DNA from: Oscillospiraceae bacterium
GTDB lineage: Bacteria; Bacillota; Clostridia; Oscillospirales; CAG-272
DNA: 64,000 bases
Reading direction: 5' to 3'
Assembly (NCBI GenBank): GCA_015063305.1
Contig: SVUJ01000010.1
Location: forward strand, 1 to 64,000
The position numbers were made by a program, and so were the translations under genes. Shown here piece after piece: positions 1 through 6,842 of the stretch (position 1 is its first letter; each line of letters begins with the position of its first letter). The notes under the pieces are model-generated. The model was not told the origin of the DNA. It did not search any database and was given only the letters and a program-made list of their open reading frames with translations.

Positions 1-1
1 T

Positions 2-106
2 TGTTATGGTGGCGTTGTTACTGAAAACGGGCAATACTTAAAAATAAAGTATGTTACTGATATTACAGGTAAGAATATAATTTTATATATTGAGCGAATT
101 GAATAA
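2..106 (+). CDS. C-terminal end of an unidentified protein (cut by window edge)
   Basis: Thirty-four codons are open from base 2 to a TAA at 104-106, read in the only frame without an earlier stop. The tail is polar with an Ile-rich stretch near the end (IILYIERIE). It is followed by a strong intrinsic terminator, which supports a real gene end here. Too little is present to assign a family. Confidence 0.5.
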   Translation, partial: CYGGVVTENGQYLKIKYVTDITGKNIILYIERIE

Positions 107-132
107 GGCATCTTTTTTGTCAACACGCGCCA

Positions 133-172
133 AAAAGATAAGCGGTACGCAAAAGCGTACCGCTTATCTTTT
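133..172 (+). terminator. Intrinsic terminator
   Basis: An 18-bp perfect stem (133-150 with 155-172) closes a 4-base AAAA loop and ends in a run of T. It ends the partial gene at the left edge. The A-run on the left arm means it could also work on the minus strand. Confidence 0.85.
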
Positions 173-184
173 TGGAGGCGCTAT
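166..184 (+). repeat. 19-bp direct repeat, copy 1 (copy 2 at 1448-1466)
   Basis: The same 19 bases (ATCTTTTTGG then AGGCGCTAT) occur at 166-184 and 1448-1466, each just after a gene end. They are possibly fragments of a dispersed intergenic element, and they contain a GGAGG that could be mistaken for a ribosome binding site. Confidence 0.6.
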
Positions 185-398
185 CTTTGGACTGGAAGTG
201 CCGAGCAGTGCTCGGCGGTTCTAATCTGAAAGCTAAGCTAAAACGATTAAGTATCGTTTTAGCAACGCTTTTCGCCACAAAGCAAGGAGTATGCCGAGCC
301 GAGCAAGCGCAGGCGAGAGCAGACGACTATGCGACTGGTGCGTCGTGTCGCCGAAGAGGTGGAGAATCGGTGGCCTCTTGGTGTGATTTGATTTTTGA

Positions 399-427
399 TT
401 GACATCCTTTAGCTTTTGAGGTATAAT
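399..427 (+). promoter_or_regulatory. Sigma-A promoter
   Basis: TTGACA at 399-404 and TATAAT at 422-427 with a 17-bp spacer: a consensus vegetative promoter 35 bases before the start codon at 462. Confidence 0.85.
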
Positions 428-461
428 TGTAGCAGAGAAAGCGGCTCAAAAGGAGAAAAAT

Positions 462-851
462 ATGAAAATACTTGAAATAGATTACGATTACTATTATTAT
501 CCTGATGGTATAACTTGTATAAAAGATTTTATTGATTACGCCAACAAGCATTATAGCTCCTTTATTGAATTAAAACAATTCGAAACTGAAAACTGCGTTT
601 TCCCTTATCTTATAAAAGAAGATACGAAGAAAGTTTATATCAATATCGCAAACTTGAACAAAATTCAAGAAGTAGAAGCAACCGTATTGTACCGCTTTGA
701 GTATAATGTTCGTTTGGAACAAATTGTAGAAATGAAATGCACGGATTGTATCCACTATAATGAGGATATAGAGGAAGATAATTTAGAAGGGCATAGAGGA
801 AAAATTTCCCTTGACGGAAAATGCTCTTGGTATCAGAAAAAAGACGATTAA
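462..851 (+). CDS. Hypothetical protein with C-terminal Cys motif
   Basis: A 129-residue soluble protein that I do not recognise. It starts at ATG 462 behind AGGAG at 451-455 and has its own consensus promoter. The N-terminus is Tyr/Asp-rich. The C-terminal third carries CTDCIHY and, about 25 residues on, GKCSWY. The spacing C-x2-C ... H ... C could make a small metal site, but this is inference. There is no signal peptide or membrane segment. It is probably monocistronic, because the next gene has a separate promoter. Confidence 0.7.
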   Translation: MKILEIDYDYYYYPDGITCIKDFIDYANKHYSSFIELKQFETENCVFPYLIKEDTKKVYINIANLNKIQEVEATVLYRFEYNVRLEQIVEMKCTDCIHYNEDIEEDNLEGHRGKISLDGKCSWYQKKDD

Positions 852-900
852 CCTCATGGTGTTTTTTGAAACGTAATAGGTAAAAGTAAATAGCGAAACA

Positions 901-928
901 TCGACAAAATGCATTTTTATGCTATAAT
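901..928 (+). promoter_or_regulatory. Sigma-A promoter
   Basis: TCGACA at 901-906 and TATAAT at 923-928, spacer 16. The -10 box and leader closely match those of the gene at 2808. Confidence 0.7.
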
Positions 929-954
929 AAACCCGGAAAGGCGATGAAGACATG
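915..954 (+). repeat. 40-bp promoter/leader repeat, copy 1 (copy 2 at 2771-2810)
   Basis: From the -10 region to the ATG, bases 915-954 match 2771-2810 at 35 of 40 positions by eye. Both copies end in the start codon of a small multi-span membrane protein. The shared sequence contains the -10 box, AAACCC and GAAAGGCG. Confidence 0.8.
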
Positions 955-1443
955 AATTTTTACATATACAACATCATATGCGCTATCTTTGCCATTTTTA
1001 TTTATATGGCATTTCGTTTTGGCGTTGATTCGTATTTGCGTGTTAATAAAAACAGTAAAACCTTTATAAAAAAGAACAAGAAGGGGTATGCAAATTATTG
1101 GTTATACAAAAAAATTCATTTGGAAATTGATTTGGGTTTGATTTATCCTTTAAACATTGTTTTAATAGTAGTGACTTTGTTATATTTTATTCTAGCAATC
1201 GGCTTTGGTTGGTTGGAAAATTTTTTCTTGACCATAGCTCTTTGCAATCTGATTCTTTGTGCCATTCAAATTCCTGCGATAATATTTTCCGACATCTATC
1301 AAAATCTCGAATGCAAAAAGAACGCGTTTATCGTTTTTCGTATAGATAAAGAAACAAAAAAGGTTGAAAGCTCTTTTGTTACCGTGCTTGGAATATGCTT
1401 GCTTTTGTTCTTTGCAGTATACAATATTTCATTAGCTTTGTGA
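952..1443 (+). CDS. Small multi-pass membrane protein, unknown
   Basis: A 163-residue protein with about four hydrophobic segments (roughly residues 3-20, 60-85, 88-115 and 143-163). A basic loop follows the first segment (KKNKKGYANYWLYKK) and a Lys/Glu-rich loop precedes the last. I see no catalytic motif and do not recognise a family. Start ATG 952. The promoter and leader are near-duplicates of those of the membrane protein at 2808, which suggests co-expression of the two or a shared origin of their upstream regions. The coding sequences themselves do not look alike. Confidence 0.65.
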   Translation: MNFYIYNIICAIFAIFIYMAFRFGVDSYLRVNKNSKTFIKKNKKGYANYWLYKKIHLEIDLGLIYPLNIVLIVVTLLYFILAIGFGWLENFFLTIALCNLILCAIQIPAIIFSDIYQNLECKKNAFIVFRIDKETKKVESSFVTVLGICLLLFFAVYNISLAL

Positions 1444-1447
1444 TGGC

Positions 1448-1466
1448 ATCTTTTTGGAGGCGCTAT
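1448..1466 (+). repeat. 19-bp direct repeat, copy 2
   Basis: Identical to 166-184. It lies immediately after the stop codon at 1443. Confidence 0.6.
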
Positions 1467-1531
1467 TTTTCAAATTGGAGCGAAAGACAAGGGGAGATTT
1501 TTTGCCTTCCCGGGAATTTTTTCGATCTGCC

Positions 1532-1560
1532 TTGACAAAATTTGCTGTCCGTGGTACAAT
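1532..1560 (+). promoter_or_regulatory. Sigma-A promoter upstream of riboswitch
   Basis: TTGACA 1532-1537 and TACAAT 1555-1560 with a 17-bp spacer. Transcription would start about 1567, right at the 5' edge of the riboswitch aptamer. Confidence 0.85.
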
Positions 1561-1565
1561 ACTTC

Positions 1566-1735
1566 GAGTGAGGGAGTAGTAAGCGCACAAGCGTAGCAAG
1601 TCAACATCCTGGTCTTACGACCTGGCTTGCTTTAAATTGCGAGACTCATGTAAGCAGGCAGCCTACATGGAGTCTTATTTTTACTTCCATGCCAAGTATG
1701 GTTCGCCGTGCTTGGATTTTTTGTTTTTTGGAGGG
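1566..1735 (+). promoter_or_regulatory. yybP-ykoY (Mn2+) riboswitch with expression platform
   Basis: The aptamer spans about 1568-1650. It shows the conserved GGGAGTAG on the 5' side, GTCAACAT in the first internal loop, CTGGCTTGC on the return strand and GCGAGA before the closing helix; TGAG pairs with CTCA to close P1. Downstream, the 3' side of P1 can instead join a hairpin (AGACTCATGTA with TACATGG-AGTCT, about 1642-1675), and a further CATGGA/TCCATG hairpin and the terminator follow. This is an alternative-pairing layout suited to transcriptional control. In known members manganese binding switches expression on. The gene controlled is a CaCA-type exchanger. Confidence 0.85.
1692..1729 (+). 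terminator. Riboswitch-controlled intrinsic terminator
   Basis: A 10-bp stem (1692-1701 with 1706-1715, including two G-U pairs) on a TTCG tetraloop, followed by a T-rich run to 1729. It sits between the aptamer and the ribosome binding site GGAGGG. Confidence 0.85.
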
Positions 1736-1738
1736 AAA

Positions 1739-2752
1739 ATGGAGTTTTTTGGTTTTACACTTTTTGGAGGACTTACGGGCGGCGCACTTCTGGCAACCGC
1801 TGCCGTGATTTTTGTTGTAGGTCTTGTTCTTACCATTAAGGGTGGAGATTGGTTTGTTGATTCGGCGTCCTGGTTTGCTGAGGCAACGGGAATACCGAAG
1901 TTTGTTGTCGGTGCAACTATTGTTTCCTTTGCTACAACACTTCCCGAAATGCTTGTTTCGGTCAGAGCCGCAATGAACGGCTCCGCGCAGTTGGCTATCG
2001 GTAATGCGGTCGGCTCTGTTACCGCTAACACAACGCTTATTATGGGCGTATCCCTCGTTGCTATGGCGGGAGTGATCGGAAGAAAGGAATTTTCTCTCAA
2101 GGGAGGTCTTTTGCTTGCGGCCATCGTGGGTCTTACCGTATTGTCCTTGTCGGGCGCACTGCCTGTTTGGTCGGCGTATATTCTGTGGGCGATATTCCTT
2201 GTATTTATGATCAGCAATCTTATCGAGGGCAAAAAGGGCGCGGCGGAAGAAACGGTAGACGCCTACGAAAAGAAAGTGCTCCCGTCAAAGATCCTCTTCT
2301 TTGTTCTCGGTACAGCTTGTATTGTATTTGGCGCAGAATTTCTGGTTTCCTCAGGCAAAACGCTTGCTGCGGGCTTTGGTGTAAGTGAAGCTATTATAGG
2401 ATTTACGGTCATAGCGCTTGGTACGTCGCTTCCTGAGCTTGTCACCACGCTTACCGCAATCCGCAAGAAAGAAAATTCTCTTTCGGTAGGTAACATCATT
2501 GGTGCAAATATCATTGATGCAACGCTTATCCTTCCGCTTTGTGCGGTTATAAACGGACAAGCACTCCCTGTTGAGAAAATCAACCTTGTATTCGACTTTC
2601 CCGTGTGTATCGCCGCGTGCGCTATTGCAATAGTTCCGACTATAATTCAGGGAAGATTCAAAAAATGGCAGGGTTTTGCTCTTCTCGCGGTATACGCGTT
2701 GTATATGCTGTTTTTGGTTCTCAACGAAACGGGCGTAATTGCTTTGGCATAA
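1739..2752 (+). CDS. Calcium/sodium antiporter family (CaCA), probable cation exporter
   Basis: A 337-residue inner-membrane exchanger of the YrbG/CaxA type, the usual length for the family. Two inverted halves each carry the alpha-repeat motif: TTLPEMLVS with GNAVGS in the first half, and GTSLPELVTT with GNIIGAN in the second; the Glu in each repeat binds cation. A hydrophilic link of about 25 residues (EGKKGAAEETVDAYEKK) separates them. I start it at ATG 1739, eight bases or fewer after GGAGGG; the longer open frame from 1637 runs through the riboswitch and terminator and is not credible. Control by a yybP-ykoY element suggests that manganese export is a relevant function, although relatives exchange Ca2+ for Na+ or H+. 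Confidence 0.9.
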   Translation: MEFFGFTLFGGLTGGALLATAAVIFVVGLVLTIKGGDWFVDSASWFAEATGIPKFVVGATIVSFATTLPEMLVSVRAAMNGSAQLAIGNAVGSVTANTTLIMGVSLVAMAGVIGRKEFSLKGGLLLAAIVGLTVLSLSGALPVWSAYILWAIFLVFMISNLIEGKKGAAEETVDAYEKKVLPSKILFFVLGTACIVFGAEFLVSSGKTLAAGFGVSEAIIGFTVIALGTSLPELVTTLTAIRKKENSLSVGNIIGANIIDATLILPLCAVINGQALPVEKINLVFDFPVCIAACAIAIVPTIIQGRFKKWQGFALLAVYALYMLFLVLNETGVIALA

Positions 2753-2755
2753 CAG

Positions 2756-2784
2756 TTGACACCGCTGAGGTTTTATGCTATACT
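2756..2784 (+). promoter_or_regulatory. Sigma-A promoter
   Basis: TTGACA 2756-2761 and TATACT 2779-2784 with a 17-bp spacer. It begins three bases after the exchanger's stop codon. Confidence 0.85.
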
Positions 2785-2810
2785 AAACCCAGAAAGGCGG
2801 TGGAGATATG
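2771..2810 (+). repeat. 40-bp promoter/leader repeat, copy 2
   Basis: Matches 915-954 at 35 of 40 bases, ending at the ATG of the membrane protein at 2808. Confidence 0.8.
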
Positions 2811-3254
2811 AAATTTGTTCGTTTTCCGATACAGATATTATCAATACTTCTTCAACTGTATTTTTGGATCGAAACGATCCGATTATATACACAAGGATAT
2901 GTCTTATTTTTGGGAGATCCTGTGGAAAACGGTTGGTTTGCACTTCTGACGACCTTGATCATTGTTATTGTATGTGAATTTATATCCTTTTTGGAAGCTA
3001 TGATGTTTGTGGTTTCAACGCGTAGTATAGTTTCAGCACATAGTATATATAGTTATATATATTTGGCGCTTGTGATCATAAATGCGATTTTCTTTAGTAC
3101 TATGATATACTATAGTTCGATTGGTACATATATAGGTTTGACTTTTTACTTAATACTTTTTGTTATTCGTATTCTTAATTGCATACAGAATTTTGTTGGA
3201 ATGTTCAAAAAACGCGCACCGAAGATAGATGGGCCCAATTATCAAAAAGTGTGA
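2808..3254 (+). CDS. Small multi-pass membrane protein, unknown
   Basis: A 148-residue protein with four hydrophobic stretches (about residues 5-24, 40-70, 82-104 and 108-130) and a short basic C-terminal tail (KKRAPKIDG). I see no recognised motif. Start ATG 2808 after GGTGGAGAT; own promoter, and a strong terminator 19 bases after the stop, so it is monocistronic. Its promoter and leader duplicate those of the gene at 952. Confidence 0.65.
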   Translation: MKFVRFPIQILSILLQLYFWIETIRLYTQGYVLFLGDPVENGWFALLTTLIIVIVCEFISFLEAMMFVVSTRSIVSAHSIYSYIYLALVIINAIFFSTMIYYSSIGTYIGLTFYLILFVIRILNCIQNFVGMFKKRAPKIDGPNYQKV

Positions 3255-3272
3255 AAACATAAAAGTCCAAAT

Positions 3273-3310
3273 AAACCCAAAGCACCCCGATTGGGGTGCT
3301 TTGGGTTTTT
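3273..3310 (+). terminator. Intrinsic terminator
   Basis: Stem AAACCCAAAGCACCCC (3273-3288) with GGGGTGCTTTGGGTTT, loop GATT, then T-run to 3310. Confidence 0.9.
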
Positions 3311-3334
3311 ATAATGTTAGAATGGCTGTACTCC

Positions 3335-3363
3335 TTGACAATATGTGGAATTTATGGTAGAAT
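3335..3363 (+). promoter_or_regulatory. Sigma-A promoter
   Basis: TTGACA 3335-3340 and TAGAAT 3358-3363 with a 17-bp spacer, 34 bases before the start at 3397. Confidence 0.8.
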
Positions 3364-3396
3364 AAAAGTGCAAATCCACGGCAAAGGAGTTTTACT

Positions 3397-4671
3397 ATGA
3401 AAAAATTTATTAGTTTGTTTTTGGTCTTTATTTTCCTGTTTTCGTTGATGGCGTGTAATGATACCTCTACCACAAACGATCCCGACCAAACAACCACAGC
3501 ACAGACGACAACACAGACGACAGCACAGACGACGGACAATAACGGCGGTAATTCGTCTACCGGTCAAGGCAAGATCAAAATTGGAGCTACAGGACCTCTT
3601 ACAGGACCTGCCGCGATATACGGTGTTACAGTAAATAACTCGGTCAAGCTTGCGATCGATCAGATAAATGCGATAGCGATGAACGAAGGGGAGCTTGGAA
3701 TGAAGCTTGATTTTCTTATGGTTGATGATGTGCACGATGCCACAAAGATTCCAAATGCTTTTTCACAGCTTATGCAAGCAGGTATGCAGATATCGCTTGG
3801 AACGGTTACAAGTAGACCCGGTCTTGAGTTTAAGAGCCTTTCGGATCAATATAACGTGTTCTTCCTTACCCCCTCTGCAACGGCAGACGAGATAGTGGAG
3901 TTCAGTAACGGATATCAGATGTGCTTCTCGGATTCCAACCAGGGTACTGCCGCCGCAAAGTACTTCAATGAAAACTGTGCGGATAAGAAGATAGGTATTT
4001 TCTACAAGGCAGACCTCGAATACTCTGTGGGCATTACAAACGAATTCAAAGCTGCTCTTTCGGATTCTCTTAAGGCAAACATTATCGAAGCAAGCTTTAC
4101 AGGTTATACTTCCTCATTTTACTCCCAGATAGATGCTCTTAAGGACTGTGATATCGTATTCATGCCTGTCTATTACACAGAAGCTTCTTATTTTATGAGT
4201 CAGGCTAACCTTGTTGACAATTCGATCACGGCATACTACGGATGTGACGGATTTGACGGCATCGACCTTATCGACGGTTTCAATATAAACTATATTCCTC
4301 AGGAAATATGTAGATTTTCTCAGGTAGATATTAATGTCACCGAGGGCGCGGCAAAGGATTTTGTTGATGCTTACGTAACGGCGTACGGAGAAGCACCCAA
4401 TGAGTTTGGCGCTGCGGCATACGACAGCGTATGGGCTATATACGAGGCGCTCAAAGTAGCTAAATCGAAGGGCGCGGATATTTCTCCTACGACCTCTGCA
4501 TCCGATATGTGTGAGATCTTAAAGGGTGTATTCTCAGACGACAGCTTTGTTTTCCACGGAATAACGGGAAAGCCCGAGGCTGACGGAAGATCAAATATTT
4601 CTTGGAATTCCGACGGAACTGTAAGCAAAGAGGCGGTCAAGGTAATTATAAAAGAAAAAACTGTAGGTTAA
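3397..4671 (+). CDS. Substrate-binding lipoprotein, branched-chain amino acid ABC type
   Basis: A 424-residue type-1 periplasmic-binding-fold protein like LivJ/AmiC. The signal peptide ends in the lipobox LMAC with the lipidated Cys at residue 20, so it sits on the outer face of the membrane. A Thr/Gln-rich linker (about residues 25-48) leads to the domain, which opens with IGATGPLTGPAAIYG, the usual ligand-site start of this family. ABC-type amino acid uptake is the family role; the ligand is unknown. No permease or ATPase gene lies beside it: it has its own promoter and terminator. It must therefore use components encoded elsewhere or serve as a sensor. Confidence 0.85.
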   Translation: MKKFISLFLVFIFLFSLMACNDTSTTNDPDQTTTAQTTTQTTAQTTDNNGGNSSTGQGKIKIGATGPLTGPAAIYGVTVNNSVKLAIDQINAIAMNEGELGMKLDFLMVDDVHDATKIPNAFSQLMQAGMQISLGTVTSRPGLEFKSLSDQYNVFFLTPSATADEIVEFSNGYQMCFSDSNQGTAAAKYFNENCADKKIGIFYKADLEYSVGITNEFKAALSDSLKANIIEASFTGYTSSFYSQIDALKDCDIVFMPVYYTEASYFMSQANLVDNSITAYYGCDGFDGIDLIDGFNINYIPQEICRFSQVDINVTEGAAKDFVDAYVTAYGEAPNEFGAAAYDSVWAIYEALKVAKSKGADISPTTSASDMCEILKGVFSDDSFVFHGITGKPEADGRSNISWNSDGTVSKEAVKVIIKEKTVG

Positions 4672-4730
4672 CACATAAATATATTTTGTGTTATTCAAGC
4701 TCGGAGTAAGCATAAAAATATGAGTTCAAA

Positions 4731-4767
4731 AGCCCATTTCGGCAATGCGCCGAAATGGGCTCTTTCT
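4731..4767 (+). terminator. Intrinsic terminator
   Basis: A 13-bp perfect stem (4731-4743 with 4749-4761), 5-base loop, T-rich tail. It ends the binding-protein gene. Confidence 0.9.
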
Positions 4768-4811
4768 TGTTTGAACGATAGATATTAATTGATAGAAATC
4801 CTTGGAATCTA

Positions 4812-4840
4812 TTGACAAAGAAGGCATAATATGATATATT
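4812..4840 (+). promoter_or_regulatory. Sigma-A promoter
   Basis: TTGACA 4812-4817 and TATATT 4835-4840, 17-bp spacer. Confidence 0.8.
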
Positions 4841-4880
4841 GTCCATAGTACTTTATTATTTCCCAAAAGGAGAATTTCTT

Positions 4881-6269
4881 ATGAAAAAACAGGTCAGAGA
4901 AGCCCAGATAAAGGTGGATTTTGAAAAGATAAACGGCAAGTTCAAGCCTATGCACGGCGTTGGACAGCCCCCCAGAACGGGAATTAGCGATACATTCTTC
5001 CCCTATCTTACACGCGCGGGTATCCCTTACTCCCGTCTGCACGACGTTGGAGGCTGGATGGGTGGCGGACTTTATGTAGATATCCCCAACCTTTTCCCGG
5101 ATTTTGACGCCGATGAAAACGATCCCGCATCCTACAACTTCCCCTTCACCGATAAGATAATCGAGGGACTTATCAAGGCAGGCTGCGAACCCTATTTCCG
5201 CCTTGGTGTTACCATTGAAAACGCGCATATGATAAAGGCATTCCGTATATTCCCGCCCAAGGATTTTGAGAAGTGGGCGCGTATCTGCGAACACGTTATT
5301 CGTCACTACAACGAGGGTTGGGCAGACGGATATCATTTTAACATAACCTATTGGGAGATATGGAACGAGCCCGATGACTGCTACAAGGAAAAGACGGCGG
5401 CTATGTGGAAGGGTACTCCCGAGGAATATTACCGCCTCTACTCTGTTACCGCAAAGCACCTCAAGAGCTGCTTTGGCGACACTATAAAGGTGGGCGGCTA
5501 CGGTCATTGCGGAGTATACGAGTACGTTCAGGACACCGAGCTTAAGGGAATAGGACACGAGGATACTTATATATATGAGTTCACTATATCCTTCCTTCAC
5601 GGATTCTTGAAGTATCAGAGAGAAACAGGCGCGCCCCTTGACTTCTTCTCGTGGCACGTATACGATAACTGCCATAAATCGACCGAAGAAGATTTCATCA
5701 TTATAACAGAGCACGCAGATTACGTTCGCCGTATACTTGACCATTACGGATATACGAATACCGAGCATCATCTTAATGAGTGGAATCTCTGGACCGACGC
5801 GCGCCACCGCGATCTTCCCAGATCGGCGGCTAAAACACTTGGCTTTATGCTTATGATGCAGAATACAAGCACCGATATTATGTGCTTCTATGATGCGGGA
5901 ATAGGATTTAGCGCTTATAAGTCGCTCTTCAATCCCGACAACGGATATCCCTACCGCACATACTATTCGTTTATGATCTTCAACGCGCTCTATAAGCTTG
6001 GAAATTCTGCCGAAAGCAGCAGCTCTGACGAGCACGTATTCGTTCAGGCGGGCGTGGACGGAAGAAAGTCGGTTATCGCTCTTGCGAACACCAATAACGA
6101 GCAGGTAAAGATAAACCTTGATCTTAGCGGATTTGAGGCAAGTGACGTTCAGATATACCGCATAGACGAAGAGAACCGTTACACTCTCACAGGCGAGGAG
6201 CTTAAGGATAACTCTATTATGATCCCCGCTAACTCTTGTATTGAGATAAAGATGTTTGATTTGAATTGA
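4881..6269 (+). CDS. Glycoside hydrolase family 39 (beta-xylosidase-like)
   Basis: A 462-residue TIM-barrel glycosidase. The acid/base glutamate lies in WNEPDD (E163) and the probable nucleophile in LNEWN (E300), the arrangement of GH39 retaining enzymes. The HGVGQPPRTG start and the small beta-rich C-terminal part also fit this family, which hydrolyses beta-xylosides or related sugars. There is no signal peptide, so it acts in the cytoplasm on imported oligosaccharides. I start at ATG 4881 behind AAAAGGAG; the frame is open to 4839 but that overlaps the -10 box. It is monocistronic with its own promoter. The exact substrate cannot be read from the sequence. Confidence 0.88.
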   Translation: MKKQVREAQIKVDFEKINGKFKPMHGVGQPPRTGISDTFFPYLTRAGIPYSRLHDVGGWMGGGLYVDIPNLFPDFDADENDPASYNFPFTDKIIEGLIKAGCEPYFRLGVTIENAHMIKAFRIFPPKDFEKWARICEHVIRHYNEGWADGYHFNITYWEIWNEPDDCYKEKTAAMWKGTPEEYYRLYSVTAKHLKSCFGDTIKVGGYGHCGVYEYVQDTELKGIGHEDTYIYEFTISFLHGFLKYQRETGAPLDFFSWHVYDNCHKSTEEDFIIITEHADYVRRILDHYGYTNTEHHLNEWNLWTDARHRDLPRSAAKTLGFMLMMQNTSTDIMCFYDAGIGFSAYKSLFNPDNGYPYRTYYSFMIFNALYKLGNSAESSSSDEHVFVQAGVDGRKSVIALANTNNEQVKINLDLSGFEASDVQIYRIDEENRYTLTGEELKDNSIMIPANSCIEIKMFDLN

Positions 6270-6292
6270 TCTAAAATTACAAATGATATAAT

Positions 6293-6327
6293 GAGATCCG
6301 CACACAAGATTCTTGTGTGCGGATCTC
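6293..6327 (+). terminator. Strong hairpin after the GH39 gene (probable terminator)
   Basis: Seventeen-base perfectly complementary arms (6293-6309 and 6311-6327). The T-run is weak (GTT), so termination is inferred from stem strength and position. Confidence 0.6.
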
Positions 6328-6354
6328 GTTATAATATCGCAAAAAAGGTAAATA

Positions 6355-6376
6355 CTATATAAAGAAATTTATATAG
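6355..6376 (+). promoter_or_regulatory. Leader hairpin before RBS
   Basis: CTATATAAA and TTTATATAG pair across a GAAA tetraloop, one base before AGGAGG (6378-6383) of the next gene. It may steady the leader or expose the ribosome binding site; no known riboswitch class is recognised. Confidence 0.45.
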
Positions 6377-6388
6377 CAGGAGGATCTT

Positions 6389-6823
6389 ATGATCGAACAG
6401 GATACGATAAAATTGCTCCGCGAATGTGACGCGGGGGTAAAAATGGGTGTAGCTTCTATTGATGACGTGCTTGGCTACGTAAAGTCAAAGGAGCTTAAAG
6501 AAACCTTGAACAAATGTAAAGACGAGCACGACAAATTAAACGATGAGATACAGGAGCTTCTTAACAAATACAAGGACGAGGGAAAAGACCCGAATCCCAT
6601 AGCCAAGGGAATGTCGTGGATGAAGACGAATATGAAGCTTGTTGTGAATGAGTCTGACCACACTATCGCGGACCTCATAACCGACGGCTGTAATATGGGT
6701 GTTAAATCCCTCAACAGATATCTCAATCAGTATAAGGCGGCGGACGAGGTGTCTAAGGATATATGCAAGCGACTGATAAATCTTGAAGAGAAGCTGGCGA
6801 TAGATATCCGCGATTATCTCTGA
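6389..6823 (+). CDS. Helical-bundle protein, ferritin-like/DUF2383-like
   Basis: A 144-residue, wholly helical, charged protein. Its layout resembles small four-helix-bundle proteins of Firmicutes (DUF2383/PA2169-like), with a conserved-looking MSWMKTNMKLV helix and a following helix ending DGCNMGVKSLNRYLN. Family assignment is by pattern only. It starts at ATG 6389 after AGGAGG and lies 19 bases before the Rieske oxidoreductase gene, so the two are probably co-transcribed and may act together in redox or stress handling. Confidence 0.6.
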   Translation: MIEQDTIKLLRECDAGVKMGVASIDDVLGYVKSKELKETLNKCKDEHDKLNDEIQELLNKYKDEGKDPNPIAKGMSWMKTNMKLVVNESDHTIADLITDGCNMGVKSLNRYLNQYKAADEVSKDICKRLINLEEKLAIDIRDYL

Positions 6824-6842
6824 GAGGAGAAATAGTAAATTT

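Larger units (their letters stand above)
107..461. other. Intergenic region with hairpins, no convincing gene
   Basis: After the terminator this 355-base stretch holds a short hairpin at 200-216 (8-bp arms) and an imperfect one at 237-264. A 76-codon open frame at 172-402 begins with TTG inside the terminator T-run and has biased, low-information content, so I do not call it. The right end carries the promoter of the next gene. Confidence 0.5.

Noticed and set aside
172-402. 76-codon frame after the first terminator
   Set aside because: It starts with TTG in the terminator T-run, crosses two hairpins and overlaps the promoter of the next gene; no protein-like pattern.
1637-1738. N-terminal extension of the exchanger to 1637
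   Set aside because: This stretch is riboswitch and terminator; GGAGGG places the start at 1739.
4809-6305. 498-codon minus-strand frame
   Set aside because: Antisense to the GH39 gene, which has catalytic motifs, promoter and ribosome binding site.
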